Part shown: positions 10,407 through 20,580 of the stretch, piece by piece
Layout of the letters: each line of letters begins with the position of its first letter
Numbering within the stretch: the stretch's first letter is position 1
NCBI GenBank assembly: GCA_917880885.1
Contig: OU862909.1
Location: 36,950,405 to 37,014,404, forward strand
DNA length: 64,000 nucleotides
From: Limnephilus marmoratus
Lineage: Eukaryota; Arthropoda; Insecta; Trichoptera; Limnephilidae
Direction: 5' to 3'
The notes under the pieces: generated by a model
What the model saw: only the letters and a program-made list of their open reading frames with translations
Databases searched by the model: none
Told to the model about the DNA's origin: nothing
Position numbers and translations under genes: made by a program

Positions 10407-10785
10407 AACTCCAAATCATGCAATTTCAACACGCTTTTGAAAGGTCATTAAAAGTTATGAAAAAAAGATAAATAACCATTATATATTATATGTACCTACT
10501 CTAATATTAATACTCTAATATACCTACCTACCAAATTTTATAAAAATTCTCTAACAAAAGAATGTCAATTGCCAGCCTGAAGATGTCCATAACAGGATGA
10601 AACCGGTACTGGTTAAATAAATATGTGGAAATAAGTTAAAAAATTGTTTCAATTTCAATTTAATAAGATAAATAACCCATAACTAACGAAACCTATTAAA
10701 CCAATTTTTATATATTTTTTTCATCCCTTTTAATGACTTTTGAAAGGAGGTCTTGAAGTTACATGATTCTGAGTTGTTCGATCAC
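10407..10785. repeat. Foldback repeat, copy 1, with an insert in its loop
   Basis: The arms CTTTTGAAAGGTCATTAAAA and, inverted, CTTTTGAAAGTCATTAAAAG (about 10432-10475 and 10720-10765) match the foldback at 60205-60430. The loop holds a separate insert with a hammerhead-like core at 10571-10612. Confidence 0.65.
10571..10612 (+). ncRNA. Hammerhead-like ribozyme motif
   Basis: CTGAAGA (10577-10583) is followed by a short TCC/GGA stem II, then GAAACCGGTA. Flanking CCAG (10572-10575) and CTGG (10609-10612) could pair as stem I. The layout CUGANGA, stem, GAAA, xUH is that of hammerhead ribozymes, which Penelope-like retroelements are known to carry. Stem III (ACCGGU) is extremely short, so cleavage would probably need a dimer. 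Activity is inferred. Confidence 0.4.
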
Positions 10786-11129
10786 TGATCTTACATATGC
10801 GTATATAGCAGTTCAAGTGTAAAATGTTTATTGAATTTTCGAACAGCGCAGAACGTCGCTTGCAGTTGCTTCGTTCCTTCCCTATAATTCGTGGTTCGGC
10901 TCGCGTCTCGGTTCGCAAAAGTACACGCAGCATAAGTTGTTTCTGGAGTAATTAACTACAAATCTGTCATAATATTATTATTATTGTCGAACGACTAACG
11001 AATAGATTGTTTTTCTCGGGTTGGGTTTTCCACGGCTTACGTGATTTACTTCGCGACGAAGAATCTACTTCGTTCAAAGTCTTATTTTTAAATTTTATTT
11101 ACTAGATATTGAGACTGTTATATTATATG
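10786..11129. other. Unassigned sequence
   Basis: No gene or repeat recognised beyond the GGTTCGGCTCG word noted for 10036-10406. Confidence 0.4.
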
Positions 11130-11410
11130 ACTGATTTAGCAGGGGGTTCATGGGGTGAGGTTTGTCCAGATCGGGAGATAATGGTTGAGGACCTCTTTGA
11201 CCTCTCCAGTCGGACTCTCCTGAACATCGCCTTGCACCTCAGTGGGAGGAATGGATTTATACGTCCATCAATCTTGGACACACTGACTCCCGGATTCCTA
11301 TCCAACTCTCATATCTTTTCCTTTTCCAGAACTTCATCTCCTTCCTATTTAAAAAAGACCCTACACACAGCACCCCAAAGATGACGTACGGATTTTTTCC
11401 TCCTGTGTAG
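11130..11410 (-). mobile_element. SINE-P fragment
   Basis: Shares GGGTTCATGGGGTGAGGTTT, CACCTCAGTGGGAGG, TTTATACGTCCATC and CAGCACCCCAAAGATGACGT with the other copies. It retains the extra middle segment of the long form (as at 55385-55835), in decayed form. Confidence 0.7.
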
Positions 11411-11414
11411 AGCT

Positions 11415-11472
11415 AATCTATCTTCTATCTATCTATTAAATCTACTATCTACTATTTATTTATTTATTTATT
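11415..11472. repeat. Microsatellite (CTAT/TTTA)n
   Basis: Short runs of CTAT, then TTTA repeated, directly before the Helitron's TATATAAATAAAAATG start. Confidence 0.75.
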
Positions 11473-11970
11473 TATATAAATAAAAATGAATCGCCGAAAT
11501 GTATGTACGCGCATAACTTCCGAACGACTGCACCAAATTGGATAATTCTTTTTTTTTGTGTTTTCGTTATTGCCAGGACAAGGTTTGTATACAACTACTG
11601 GTAAGATCTGGCATTATGAAATTTGTTTAAAAAAATTGCAGTAGATGGCATGCGAGCCGTTTGAAAACTGAATGTACCAGGACTGAATGGAATGCGAGGG
11701 GGGGAGGGGAACTCGGGTAGGGATTTCACGGGAGGGGGGGAGGGGAACCCAGGAAGGGGGGGGGGAATCTGGAAGGGGGAGAGGGGGTTCGCAGGACGAG
11801 GAAAGAAGGGGGAGAGAAGATGGAGGAGTCCGAGTGGGAACGCGAAAGAGGAAGGGGACGCGGGAGAGGAAGGGGAGGCGGAAGGGGAACGGGACGAATG
11901 GGAAAGGACACGCAGGGATAATCAATTTCTTTATTAAATGGCATAGCAACGCATGCCGCGGACCAGCTAT
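11473..11970 (+). mobile_element. Non-autonomous Helitron with G-rich core, copy 1
   Basis: Starts TATATAAATAAAAATGAATC, includes ATGTATGTACGCGCATAACT, a purine-rich core of about 220 bp (11695-11915) and ends GCAACGCATGCCGCGGACCA then GCTAT. Related copies end CCAGCTAG, the Helitron CTRR terminus; here the last base is changed. Open frames across the G-rich core exist on both strands and are compositional, not genes. Confidence 0.75.
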
Positions 11971-11985
11971 GTTAAATAAAATTGT

Positions 11986-12180
11986 GTGCAGAAGCGAAAC
12001 CTTAAGAAAACTAAAGTAGACAAGAGTGGAGAGGCTAAGAAGCACCGCACAAAGTGGAGACCGATTAGTCTATGTCATTCTCTCGCAGGCTAAATCCTAT
12101 GTGTTTGTCTCTTTATAGTACTGCTTTTTCGTTTCATTGAGTTTCATATCACGACGGTACTAAAGAAGTTGTCGTTTCAA
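11986..12180 (+). mobile_element. GAAGTGAAA-ended element (family M), short form
   Basis: Matches the family consensus: GAAACCTTAAGAAAACTAAA, AGCACCGCACAAAGTGGAGA, CATTCTCTCGCAGGCTAAAT and TTTCATTGAGTTTCATATCA. Copies begin near GCAGTTCACACGCGGTAGAA and end near AAGAAGTTTTCACTTC, so GAAGTGAAA sits at both ends in inverted orientation. Short forms are about 200 bp; long forms lie at 22440-22955 and 56766-57345. Confidence 0.8.
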
Positions 12181-12472
12181 AAAGAAGTCGTGGATTCTAT
12201 CATCATTACACACGTGTACGTTACCAATAAATAATGTACATTGTACTTTTTAATGTACGATTGACAAGACATCTTTAAGACCATCTGTGAAACATTTTCC
12301 CTGTCAAAGTCGGATGTTATGCAATAATGTTGATTAATAATATTCGATTCATCGAGTCAGCGTAATGTAGCATAATGTACAGAAGCCCATACACGTCACA
12401 CGTCACACCAACGACAATCATTCTGTTTCAGCAAGGCTTCAACGTTCAATTGTAATTAAATTTTTTTCCTAA

Positions 12473-12518
12473 TCTATCTATCTTCTATCTATCTATCTTC
12501 TTCTTCTATCTTCTATCT

Positions 12519-12554
<36 letters not shown>
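12473..12554. repeat. (TATC)n microsatellite
   Basis: Runs of ATCT/TATC with TTC variants lead directly into the 5' end of the next Helitron. Confidence 0.9.
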
Positions 12555-12559
<5 letters not shown>

Positions 12560-13062
12560 ATAAATAAAAATGAATCGCCGAAATGTATGTACGCGCATAA
12601 CTTACGAACGACTGCACCAAATTTGATAATTCTTTTTTGTGTGTGTTCGTTATTGTCAGGACAAGGTTTGTAAAAAACTTTTGGTGAGCTCTGGCATTAT
12701 GAAATATGTATAAAAAATTGCTATTGGTGGCACGCGAGCTGTTTGAAAACTGAATTAATGGAATGCGGAAGGGGGGAAGGGGGAGGGGAACTCGGGTAGG
12801 GGGTTCGCGGGAGGGGGGAGGGGAACCAGGGAGGAGGAAGGGGAACCTGGGAGGGGGGAGGGGGACCTGAGAGGGGGGGGGAAACTCGGGAGGGGGGTTC
12901 GCATGACGGGGGAGGGGGGGGGGGGGGTGTGTAGTGGGGAGAGGGAAGGTGACGCAGGAGAAGAAGGGGAGGCGGTGTGGGAACGGGACGAATGGGAAAG
13001 GTCACGCAGGGAGACAATTTCTTTGTTAAATGGCGTAGCAACGCATGCCGGGTACCAGCTAG
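12555..13062 (+). mobile_element. Non-autonomous Helitron with G-rich core, copy 2
   Basis: Starts TCTATATAAATAAAAATGAA and ends GCATGCCGGGTACCAGCTAG followed by T. The 5' TC, 3' CTAG and hairpin-like GCCGGGTACC end fit the Helitron rule. The core (12765-12990) is almost pure G/A on this strand and holds no gene. Confidence 0.8.
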
Positions 13063-13254
13063 TTTCAAATATTTGTCAAGATACCAAGATATTAATTTAT
13101 GTATACGTTACTGCCGCCATGGGTCGATCCACAGTACCCTTCTTAACAATATCAATGAGGATACTGTGTTTTTACTTATGTCGACAGAATAGCACTTAAT
13201 TCGAAACATGGCAGGTTCGCCTAGTGAGGTTTTCGCAAAACACTACTACCAAAC

Positions 13255-13645
13255 ACGACGGCCGGCGTAGTCCAGCGGCAAGGCTCTTGACTAGCACTCC
13301 GAAGGTCGCGGGATCGAATCCCGGCGTGGCAAATAAATTTTATTCATTTAAAATAATATATAGTATATTTGCGGCACGTTCCAGAGTGGAAGATACTCTC
13401 AGTATAGCCCTGGTGTAAGACCACCATTCAGAAATGAAACGTTGCTTGAAATGGCGTTAGCCGTGTTTGGTGACCAGATCTGAATAGCCAGGTACTTCCC
13501 CACCTCCCTCTTCCCCATCTCCTTCCCTTCCCCATTACGTTCAGCCTCACAACATACCCCAATTGGGGATGCCATATTCCCACTGGCTCCAGAAGGGAGC
13601 AGCTGGGGATTCTTGTGCGGTATACATATAAAAAAATACTATTTA
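13255..13645 (+). mobile_element. tRNA-headed SINE-A, near full length
   Basis: The head reads GGCGTAGTCCAGCGGCAAGG (box A-like) and GGTCGCGGGATCGAATCCCG (box B). The body follows: GGCACGTTCCAGAGTGGAAG, CATTCAGAAATGAAACGTTG, GGTGACCAGATCTGAATAGC, C-rich stretches and CCCCAATTGGGGATGCC. The acceptor stem does not pair fully, so this is a tRNA-derived SINE and not a tRNA gene. Full copies also occur at 23405-23800 and 45480-45852 (minus). Confidence 0.85.
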
Positions 13646-13769
13646 CATACAGTTACTGATGGTTATATTTTTTTTATTACTGAAACTTATTATCTACGTA
13701 AACCACTGTAATAATCTGTTAAATGTATCTTCGAGAATAGAAAAAAATAAAAAATAAAAACTATCCTGT

Positions 13770-14242
13770 TTAATGACAGGAAACCAAATTTGACCCAGCT
13801 CACATAGGTCTCATATAAATCATTGTATCTCCCTTACTGGCATCGTGAGAAATATGATCTAAACAGTGTTAGAAAGAGAAAACTTTACGCTTCATATTCA
13901 AATCTTTGTAAGAATTTAACAATAGAAAAGTTTAAATGTGCTCCTCTATGAAACCAAAGTCCGACAGCAATATGGGAAAAATGTATAAAATTTCGAGAAT
14001 TTTTTATTATTTTTTTTATGAAACGACAAAAACGTGAGGTGATAAATAATACAATTGCCTAATAAAATATATGCGTATTTTTCGTTTTAGGTGGAAAAAA
14101 AATAAGGTGAGTGATTTAAAAATAAATTGTGTTTGTATTAAAAATTTTAATATTTCAAAAATTATATTTTTATTTCTAAACATTTGTAAACGTATTTCAT
14201 CACCTTTCAAAAACAGTTTTTTGTTTTCGGATATGTTCAGAT
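13770..14242 (+). mobile_element. piggyBac-type MITE relative, interrupted
   Basis: Shares ATATGATCTAAAC, ATTTCATCACCTTTCAAAAA and TTTTCGGATATGTTCAG with 30879-31439 and continues after a SINE insertion at 14933-15005 (CCATTTATTTGGATTTTATT, then AAAATACGCCCGATTT). Its own ends are not preserved. Confidence 0.65.
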
Positions 14243-14932
14243 TTTTTTTAACTGTGAATACCTCACAATAATCCCAGCTGCTCCCATCTGGAGCCAGTGA
14301 GATTACGGCATTCCATAGTTTTGAAAAAAATACAGGGATTAATATTCTTCATATTAATCATAAAGGAAAACGTTTAGATAACTTAGGAGCCTTGGAAATT
14401 AAAAAATCCCTTAAAAATAATGAATCTATTATCAACAAACAAAAAATATTGTCATATAGCCCAATCATGGATTTGTTCCCCTACCCACCCACTCTACACT
14501 AATACCTACCTACCCAATCTACATTATTATCTAGCAACAGCTCCACCCCTACCATAATAAAACATTGTTCGAAACTGTCAAATTAGTATAAGCTTTCCCT
14601 GACGAAGGAACGTTTGTTCCGAAACCGGTCGGATTTGCACATCAAATAAGTGGTTTATACAAAGTAAAATTATTTCATTATTCTATAATGGATAACCACA
14701 AAGTAATAGCTACATTCAAAAATATATTATTTATTAATATTTATTATGAATGTTTATTTATTAATATTCGTTATCATATGGATAAGCTATCAGGAGGATG
14801 GTGAAATACTCCCTAAATGAAAAATTGTTAAATAACACAAATTAAGCAAATTATATTTATTTGCGCACGCCAGGATTCGATCCTGCGACCTTCGGATTGC
14901 GTGTGAAGAGCCTTACCCCTCGACCATGGAAG
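14243..14932 (-). mobile_element. SINE-A copy with its body replaced
   Basis: The 3' end (CCTCACAATAATCCCAGCTG, 14260-14320) and the tRNA-like head (14855-14932, CCAGGATTCGATCCTGCGAC) flank about 500 bp of other sequence. The SINE interrupts the piggyBac-type repeat. Confidence 0.65.
14595..14640 (+). ncRNA. Hammerhead-like ribozyme motif
   Basis: CTGACGA (14599-14605), then a perfect stem II GGAAC-GTTT-GTTCC, then GAAACCGGTC. A weak stem I may form (TCC with GGA). It is the clearest hammerhead-like core in the window, and AATAAGTGGTTTATACAAAG follows as in other copies. Ribozyme activity is inferred. Confidence 0.5.
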
Positions 14933-15009
14933 CTTTTCCATTTATTTGGATTTTATTCCAAAGTGGAAATATTTTAACCTTCTAAAAAATACGCCCGATT
15001 TGGGCCGAT

Positions 15010-15950
15010 GATAGGCTAGGCAGGTACAGCAGTAGATCGTAATTCCATTCGTTCTACAAATGTGTAAAGTATTTGAAACCTTTGATATTAACATGGTTAT
15101 CGGGTTTTCCGCTTCAACTATTGTAGCTGAATGCTGTACCTATGTAGATACTCGTACATACATGCAAACTGAATACAGTAAATGCATGGTTAACGACGTT
15201 GGTTCAACGTTCCAAGATTTACAAAACACAAAGTTTTCAAATGCAATACAAGAGAAGAAGGACCAGGGGTCCTAGCATGGTCGACTGATAAGAATTGATA
15301 CAAAAATCCACAAAATGCTGAAAAATAGACGTTTAGTTTTACAAAGTTATTTGCTTTCATTTATTTTTTTTTTAAATTTTCTTTATTCATTGCTTTGGGG
15401 GGTTACATTTGGACGTTTTTGGCGCTAAATTTCAATTTTTCCGAAGTTGTCGTTTTTAAATATTTGGTAGATGGGGAGCATTTCGATTTTTTTGACGATT
15501 TTAGTTTATGACCATTTTGGACGTTTGTGGCGTAAATCCCGTCTAGTGAAATTTCTATATAATATGGTTTGGTGCTTATTGGCAGTATTAGACCATTTTG
15601 CATCGCCGTGGCTAAGCGATGATATTTTTAAAAATACTTCTTTTGGCCGATTAAATTTTGAGAAACTAAAAAAAGATCCTAACAATTTCTTTAAAATAAT
15701 GTATAGTAGGTATATTTGCGGCACAGGATTTTTTGCGTGAAAGAGTAACAAACATACAACATAACATCCACGTGTAGTGTTCATAGAAATCTTAGAAATT
15801 TCATTTTTTTTTTAATTCGTAGGATTCGAGGCAATTTATCAGCTTTTCGACGTTTTTTGACTTAATTTTTGACGATTTAATTTTTCTTTAAATTTTCAAG
15901 GATTGATAGATAGATGATTGATTTCGGTAACTTCTAATGATTTTTCAATT
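15010..15950. other. Unassigned 0.9 kb
   Basis: Open frames of 71 to 92 codons occur on both strands, including one at 15471-15740 rich in hydrophobic and aromatic residues. None shows a motif I recognise and both strands are equally open, so I do not call a gene. Confidence 0.4.
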
Positions 15951-15952
15951 TG

Positions 15953-16515
15953 GGAGGCGGGTATGGGTACCGCCGCCCCGGGAAAACCCCTGCCATAGGT
16001 CACCCCATGTGATTCGGTACGTTTGGTGATTTATCAGGGGTGCCCAGGTACATAGGGGTGAGTTTTGTCAAGGTCTTGGCGGCCGATGTGTCTGCCCATC
16101 TGTTGCGTGGCGGGCCGGATCGAGAGAGACAGGTTAATTTTTTATTTTTTTTTTAATTATTTACGCCCTTGGAGCATTTACATCAATCGTGTAACATAGT
16201 AATAATAGAAATAATAAAATACCAATTATTATTTCTCTTACTTTATACTAATAGAAAGGAAGCAGAATTAAAAAGAAATAACAAAAAAAAAACAATATTA
16301 GAAGAATAATAAATAATGGAGTCTTTTGACATCTCCAGCCAGAATCCCTCGACCCATCGCCTTGCACCGCAGTTGAAGGGATGTATTCATTCTTTCGTCA
16401 CTCCTAGACCCTAGACATATTGACCCCTCAGATTCCTACCGACCCTACATATCCTTTTCCTTCCCAGAACTTCCTCTCCTTCCTTTCCTTAAAAAAACTC
16501 TCTACACACCATCCC
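15953..16515 (-). mobile_element. SINE-P long form, with an insert
   Basis: Head 15953-16130 (GGAGGCGGGTATGGGTACCG, GTGGCGGGCCGGATCG) and tail 16320-16515 (CATCTCCAGCCAGAATCCCT, CCTTCCTTTCCTTAAAAAAA) are separated by about 185 bp of A/T-rich insert starting after GAGAGACAGGTT. Confidence 0.7.
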
Positions 16516-16544
16516 CAAACTTCGAAAATTGATGACTTGTTCAA

Positions 16545-16650
16545 ATTCTGTGAAACAACCCGTTTTTAGAATCAGCATTTAACGCAGACCTTTCAAGGGA
16601 CCTGAATGGCCGTTTGATGACAATGTTAAATTTGAATTACTGTGAAACAA
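16545..16650 (+). repeat. Dispersed repeat fragment shared with 62480-62585
   Basis: TTTAGAATCAGCATTTAACG, GACCTTTCA and GAGGACAACATT-like words occur in the same order at both places. Nature unknown. Confidence 0.5.
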
Positions 16651-16862
16651 CTGGCCCCAAGTGGGAAAGAAAAAATATATATCTGTAAGTTCACAATTCC
16701 ACAAGCAACGTATTTATTACGAAATTAAGATAATCTCCTGCCTAATAATTTGGTTCGAACAGGCGACCTCCAAAACTCCGTCGTGGGCGTCATGGTCGTC
16801 GAAAAACCATCTAATTATGTAAGTACAAAGCAATTAATAAAGAAGGAAAAAATTAAGCACGC

Positions 16863-17172
16863 AGATTACACGCGGTAGAAGTGAAACCTTAACTTCGAGG
16901 GAATGAGACAAATGCAGAATATCAGGAGTAGGATAATTGTAGGGTTTTATTATTATAATATTGTCACCAAGTTTAAAAATTATGTTTCATTTTATTCTAC
17001 GAGATAGGCTACGAAGCACCGCACAAAGAAGACACCGATTAGTTTATTTCATTATTATCTTGCAGACTCAATCCTATAGTATAGACGTATATGTTTATCT
17101 CTTTTTAGTGTCGCTCGTTTCCGTTTCATCGAGTTTCAAATCACAACGGTGTTAAAGAAGTTTTCACTTCAA
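16863..17172 (+). mobile_element. Family M copy with a ~100 bp insert
   Basis: Starts ACACGCGGTAGAAGTGAAAC, is interrupted at about 16893-16995, resumes GCTACGAAGCACCGCACAAA and ends GAAGTTTTCACTTC. Confidence 0.75.
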
Positions 17173-17187
17173 AAAATATTTGATTGC

Positions 17188-17440
17188 AGTTTACACGCGG
17201 TAGAAGCGAAACTTTACCAAAACAATCCCAACCAATACTTGAAAAGTGAGGTCATAATCAAAGCGACCAATGAACGCAGACCTAACGTAATTTCTGTTTC
17301 ATATCTCAACCAATACGAGCCTTTAAAAGTGACAATCAAAGCGGTCAATGAGCGCAGTTGATGTGTCGCAGGTGCAGTAATCGTCATTTCCGTTTCATCC
17401 GAAATCCAAATCGCAGCGGGGCTATAGAAGTTTTACTTCA
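17188..17440 (+). mobile_element. Family M copy, diverged, in tandem with the previous
   Basis: Starts GCAGTTTACACGCGGTAGAA only about 15 bp after the previous copy's end and finishes GCTATAGAAGTTTTACTTC. Its middle differs from the consensus and holds an internal duplication (AACCAATACTTG/AACCAATACGAG; GACCAATGAACGCAG/GGTCAATGAGCGCAG). Confidence 0.65.
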
Positions 17441-17784
17441 AAAAAGGCTCGGTTATCAAGATGGTAGTACCTATTGTATATATACGTAGGCGTATTCTGT
17501 GGTACTGTTTAAATCGTGCCTTGTATTAGGTAGGTACTTTACGTGGTTTAAATAATTATAACATGGCTTCATTCTCAGTGGCTTTTTCAAAGTATTACAA
17601 TTTGGAGAACATAATCCTTAACATCATTACACGGCCACAGCTTCCCTTGGTTCCCGCCATCTTGAGGTCTTCGCAGTCCCTTCGTGTTTTGGCGTTTTTT
17701 GCTCGAAGACCTGTTTTACTTTTAATATTCTTTTGCTTTTGTTAGTGTGAAGTTGGTGGCCGGCGGAATGCCCGGTCCTCCGAC

Positions 17785-17832
17785 CGCGATAACCCTAGCC
17801 TAACCTTCTAACCAGCCTAACCTAACCCGAGT
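17785..17832. repeat. CCTAA-rich interstitial run
   Basis: AACCCTAGCCTAACCTTCTAACCAGCCTAACCTAACCC. Short runs like the insect telomere unit (TTAGG) are common inside chromosomes; similar runs lie at 37322 and 38992. Confidence 0.6.
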
Positions 17833-18089
17833 ATGAGTTTATATTAAGGAAAATATGAATGCCAACGCTAAAGGTCGGCTTTCTTCCTCCGCGGTCAAAG
17901 AGGACGCGAAACCGCGCTAACAGGCGCACTGCTGATAGATCCGTTATCATAAAATAGTGACGCGTAAAACGGAAAGAGAGTTCGAAACCTTAGATAATAG
18001 AAATAGTGATTTCCAGCCTTTGTATTACGTATTAACAAAAACGGCGTTTTACAAAATATCATGCCTGTACAGTACATTTTTACGCAGCA

Positions 18090-18209
18090 TCGCGTTCATT
18101 GGTCAAATCATTGTATCTACATATTATAGTTTCGTATCAGTGATCGATAAACCAGTGGATGCATTTTTAGCCATTTGTTATAATGGTTTGTCTAGTTTGT
18201 AGTTAGAAG
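18090..18209 (+). mobile_element. (ATT)n-tailed retroposon (family T), upstream part
   Basis: GCAGCATCGCGTTCATTGGT...GATCGATAAACC matches, in reverse complement, 26600-26690. The element is split at 18209 and resumes at 19061. Confidence 0.7.
18202..18209. repeat. 8-bp target duplication GTTAGAAG
   Basis: Identical to 19053-19060 on the other side of the hAT-type element. Confidence 0.9.
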
Positions 18210-19052
18210 CAATGACGTTATATAAATAAATAGACTCGCCATAGTCTCATATACTCACAATATAATGTGGAAAGTAAGGAACACTCTTTTGTTTTCAGCG
18301 ATTTTCAGTATAATTTCTTAATTCAAAAGTTAATTCCTGTGTGATAAAGATAGACAATCAAATAATGTGTGTGTATGAATGACATGAATATATGAGCGGG
18401 CGGCGTATTGCTTGTCACTTTTTGATGGAACGTTCGTTGTCACCTTTTCTTGAGGCCCACTAGAATAAAAGGTCCGGCTGCCTGTCGGAGTTTGATATGT
18501 CGAGCTATGCAAAATACAATAGGGCAACGACAGTTTTCAAATGGTGGCGATTGTCATCAATACTTGTTAGAACTACTGATTTATGTGTTGTTTTACCGCA
18601 ATCAAACAGATAAACAGAGTGTTTAGGCTGATTAGTCTACTTTAAAACGGTGAAGTTTACTTAGCAACAGAAATTTGGCTGTTGCGCGTCCAGACCATTA
18701 ACTTACGTAGGACTTGAATTTTCTCTAATGAACCGCGAGCGGGAAACATGAAAATTAATTGTAATATTTATAATAATCGATAATATTAAGTAATTTGCGT
18801 GTACTTACAAATGAAATGTTATTCATTCGCCTTTACTATTATTTGCCGTGTAATTGAAACATTTTCTCATCACACATGAGGGCATTTTGACACTTTTTAA
18901 AATGCAATTTACTTACTGGTAAGACGCAACCTTACTCGACGCGTAGCAGTTTAGTACTAAAGTACTAGATATCGAGATCGTTACAATTGTCTTGTTCTTG
19001 TCTTCCCACTTTGAGATTTCTACCCCTCGTCTAATAATATGTAACGTCATTG
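18210..19052 (+). mobile_element. Non-autonomous hAT-type element, copy 1
   Basis: An 843 bp element with inverted ends CAATGACGTTA and TAACGTCATTG and an exact 8-bp duplication GTTAGAAG, the size typical of hAT elements. A second copy, very similar throughout, lies at 34394-35305 with its own, different, 8-bp duplication, which confirms both ends. The minus-strand frame at 18330-18527 is kept in both copies, but I see no transposase motif in it. It sits inside family T. Confidence 0.9.
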
Positions 19053-19060
19053 GTTAGAAG

Positions 19061-19165
19061 TAAGTTTGTAGAGATATGTTTATAGGTTTGCATAGCGCCC
19101 TCGAGATGATTTTTCTCAAAAACGGCGCTGTACAAATCATCTAAATATTATTAATATTATAAGAT
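19061..19165 (+). mobile_element. Family T, downstream part with (ATT)-type tail
   Basis: GCATAGCGCCCTCGAGATGA, then TTTCTCAAAAACGGCGCTGT and AATATTATTAATATTAT: the 3' end of family T, as at 26460, 28577, 34157, 35139 and 54707. Confidence 0.75.
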
Positions 19166-19169
19166 TACA

Positions 19170-19275
19170 ATTATGAGGTCGTCCATTAATCACGTGACGC
19201 TCGAAAGGGGGGGGGGGTTCGGAAAAAATCACGAAATATCACAAGGAGGGGGAGGGGGATATAATGAGATATCAC
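19170..19275 (+). mobile_element. One-ended G-rich MITE fragment
   Basis: GGTCGTCCATTAATCACGTG and a G-run resemble MITE ends of this window, but no matching opposite end was found. Confidence 0.4.
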
Positions 19276-19430
19276 GTGTATTTATTTTTTGTTGAACGCA
19301 TAAAATTTAAACGAAAGCAAAATACTTGACACAACGTGAATCGCTCATGACGCATGACTCTTCAAGAACACGGAATAATGACTGTTTACTGCCTTAGGAA
19401 AACGAGTGCGCCACCTTGTATTATTGAAGT

Positions 19431-19575
19431 GAAAACTTACAGGCAAACACATATGTACACATATAGAATTTAGCCTGCTAGAGAATGAGATAGTATAATC
19501 GGTCTCCTCTCTGTGCGGTGCCACGTAGCCTCCCCACTCTTGTCTACTTTAATTTTCTAAAGGTTTCACTTAGCG
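19431..19575 (-). mobile_element. Family M fragment
   Basis: GTGAAAACTT, TAGCCTGCTAGAGAATGAGA and GTGCGGTGCCACGTAGCCTC match the family in reverse. It lies in tandem with the next copy. Confidence 0.7.
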
Positions 19576-19576
19576 C

Positions 19577-19763
19577 GACACTGTGACACTAAAAGTAAAA
19601 AGTGTCTCTTAAAAGAGACAAACACTTACATATATAGGATTTAGATGCGAGAGAATGGGATGGACTAATCTGTCTTCTCTTTGTGCGGTGCTTCGTAGCT
19701 TTCCCACTTTTGTCTACTATAGTTTTCTGAAGGTTTTACTTCTACCGCGTGTGAACTGCACAC
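19577..19763 (-). mobile_element. Family M copy, short form
   Basis: Contains GAGACAAACACTTACATATA, GTGCGGTGCTTCGTAGC and ends TCTACCGCGTGTGAACTGCA. Confidence 0.75.
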
Positions 19764-19770
19764 AGTTTTT

Positions 19771-20100
19771 TTTGTATAAAGTGAAATCAAAAATTTTTGG
19801 ATTTGAACTCATATTTTGACCTAGAGTCTAGTACATTATTTTGATGTATGTAAGTATTTATATTTATAAAGTGCATCATCAATTCTCAACATCGAACTGT
19901 GATAAGAGCTAGGTACATAGTATTAACAAACAATTCTTTCAGCAATAAGTGTCCATTATCAAAGTTGTAATAAATTGCGTTATTCGTCAGTGTCCGCCAA
20001 ACACCGTTGCAGTAGCGTCATTCCTTTGTGCCGAGAGTGGTGTATGTTCAATTATGGCACACATGTTGTAAACCTGAAGTTTCGTGTAGCATAATTGAAC
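19771..20100. other. Unassigned; possible LTR-like end
   Basis: AATAAATTGCGTTATTCGTC near 19968-19990 looks like a polyadenylation signal plus the R/U5 part of an LTR, but no matching second LTR or primer site was found. Confidence 0.3.
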
Positions 20101-20580
20101 CCTCCTTGATAGGGCGTGGGCGTGTGGGCCTTGTTACGGCTGAGGACCGCCGCCTCTTGTCTCCCGTGGTAGAAATGTCAGGCGGTGTCCGGGATCGATT
20201 TTTATCCGTCCCCATCTCCCTCGGGAGGGCTGGTACTGCCGGCAGAAGGCAGCCGGCAGCCGGCTGGGAGGGTGCGGACTGCGGAGGGTAGCGGTCGGCG
20301 ACGTGGCCCTAGCCGCGGTAGGTACGCCGCCACGGCATTATATTGCCGGGTGCCGGTGCCGGATGAAAAGGTCCGCAGCCAGTTGCTCACAGCCGCCGTG
20401 CAGCGGGCGCAGGCGCAGACAGGGACGGAGCGACGCTCCCGCGCGCGCGCCAGACAGGGACGCCCAGCAGGAAGGCCCCTCTTCGGTGATAACCCGTCCA
20501 GAAGCCGCCGAGCGTTCGCCGCGGAAGCTTGGCCCTGCGTCGAAAAACCGCACCATCTTCGGACACACACAAGATTAAAC
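20100..20580. other. GC-rich, CpG-rich island
   Basis: About 480 bp with composition very unlike the surroundings (GCCGGCAGCCGGCTGGGAGG, CTCCCGCGCGCGCGCCAGAC). Overlapping open frames of up to 171 codons exist on both strands, as expected where stop codons are rare, so none is called. It may be an LTR leader, a regulatory island or a foreign segment. Confidence 0.5.

Noticed and set aside
11614..12045. Proline- or glycine-rich proteins across the Helitron cores
   Set aside because: The frames are low-complexity translations of G/A-rich or C/T-rich DNA and are open on both strands.
13257..13332. tRNA gene
   Set aside because: Box A and box B are present but the acceptor stem does not pair well, and the same head with the same long body recurs many times; it is a SINE.
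15471..15784. Membrane protein on the plus strand
   Set aside because: The minus strand is equally open, no family motif is seen, and there is no start context or splice structure to support it.
17785..17832. Telomere
   Set aside because: Only a few irregular CCTAA units; interstitial runs like this are common.
19170..19275. Complete G-rich MITE
   Set aside because: Only the left end is recognisable.
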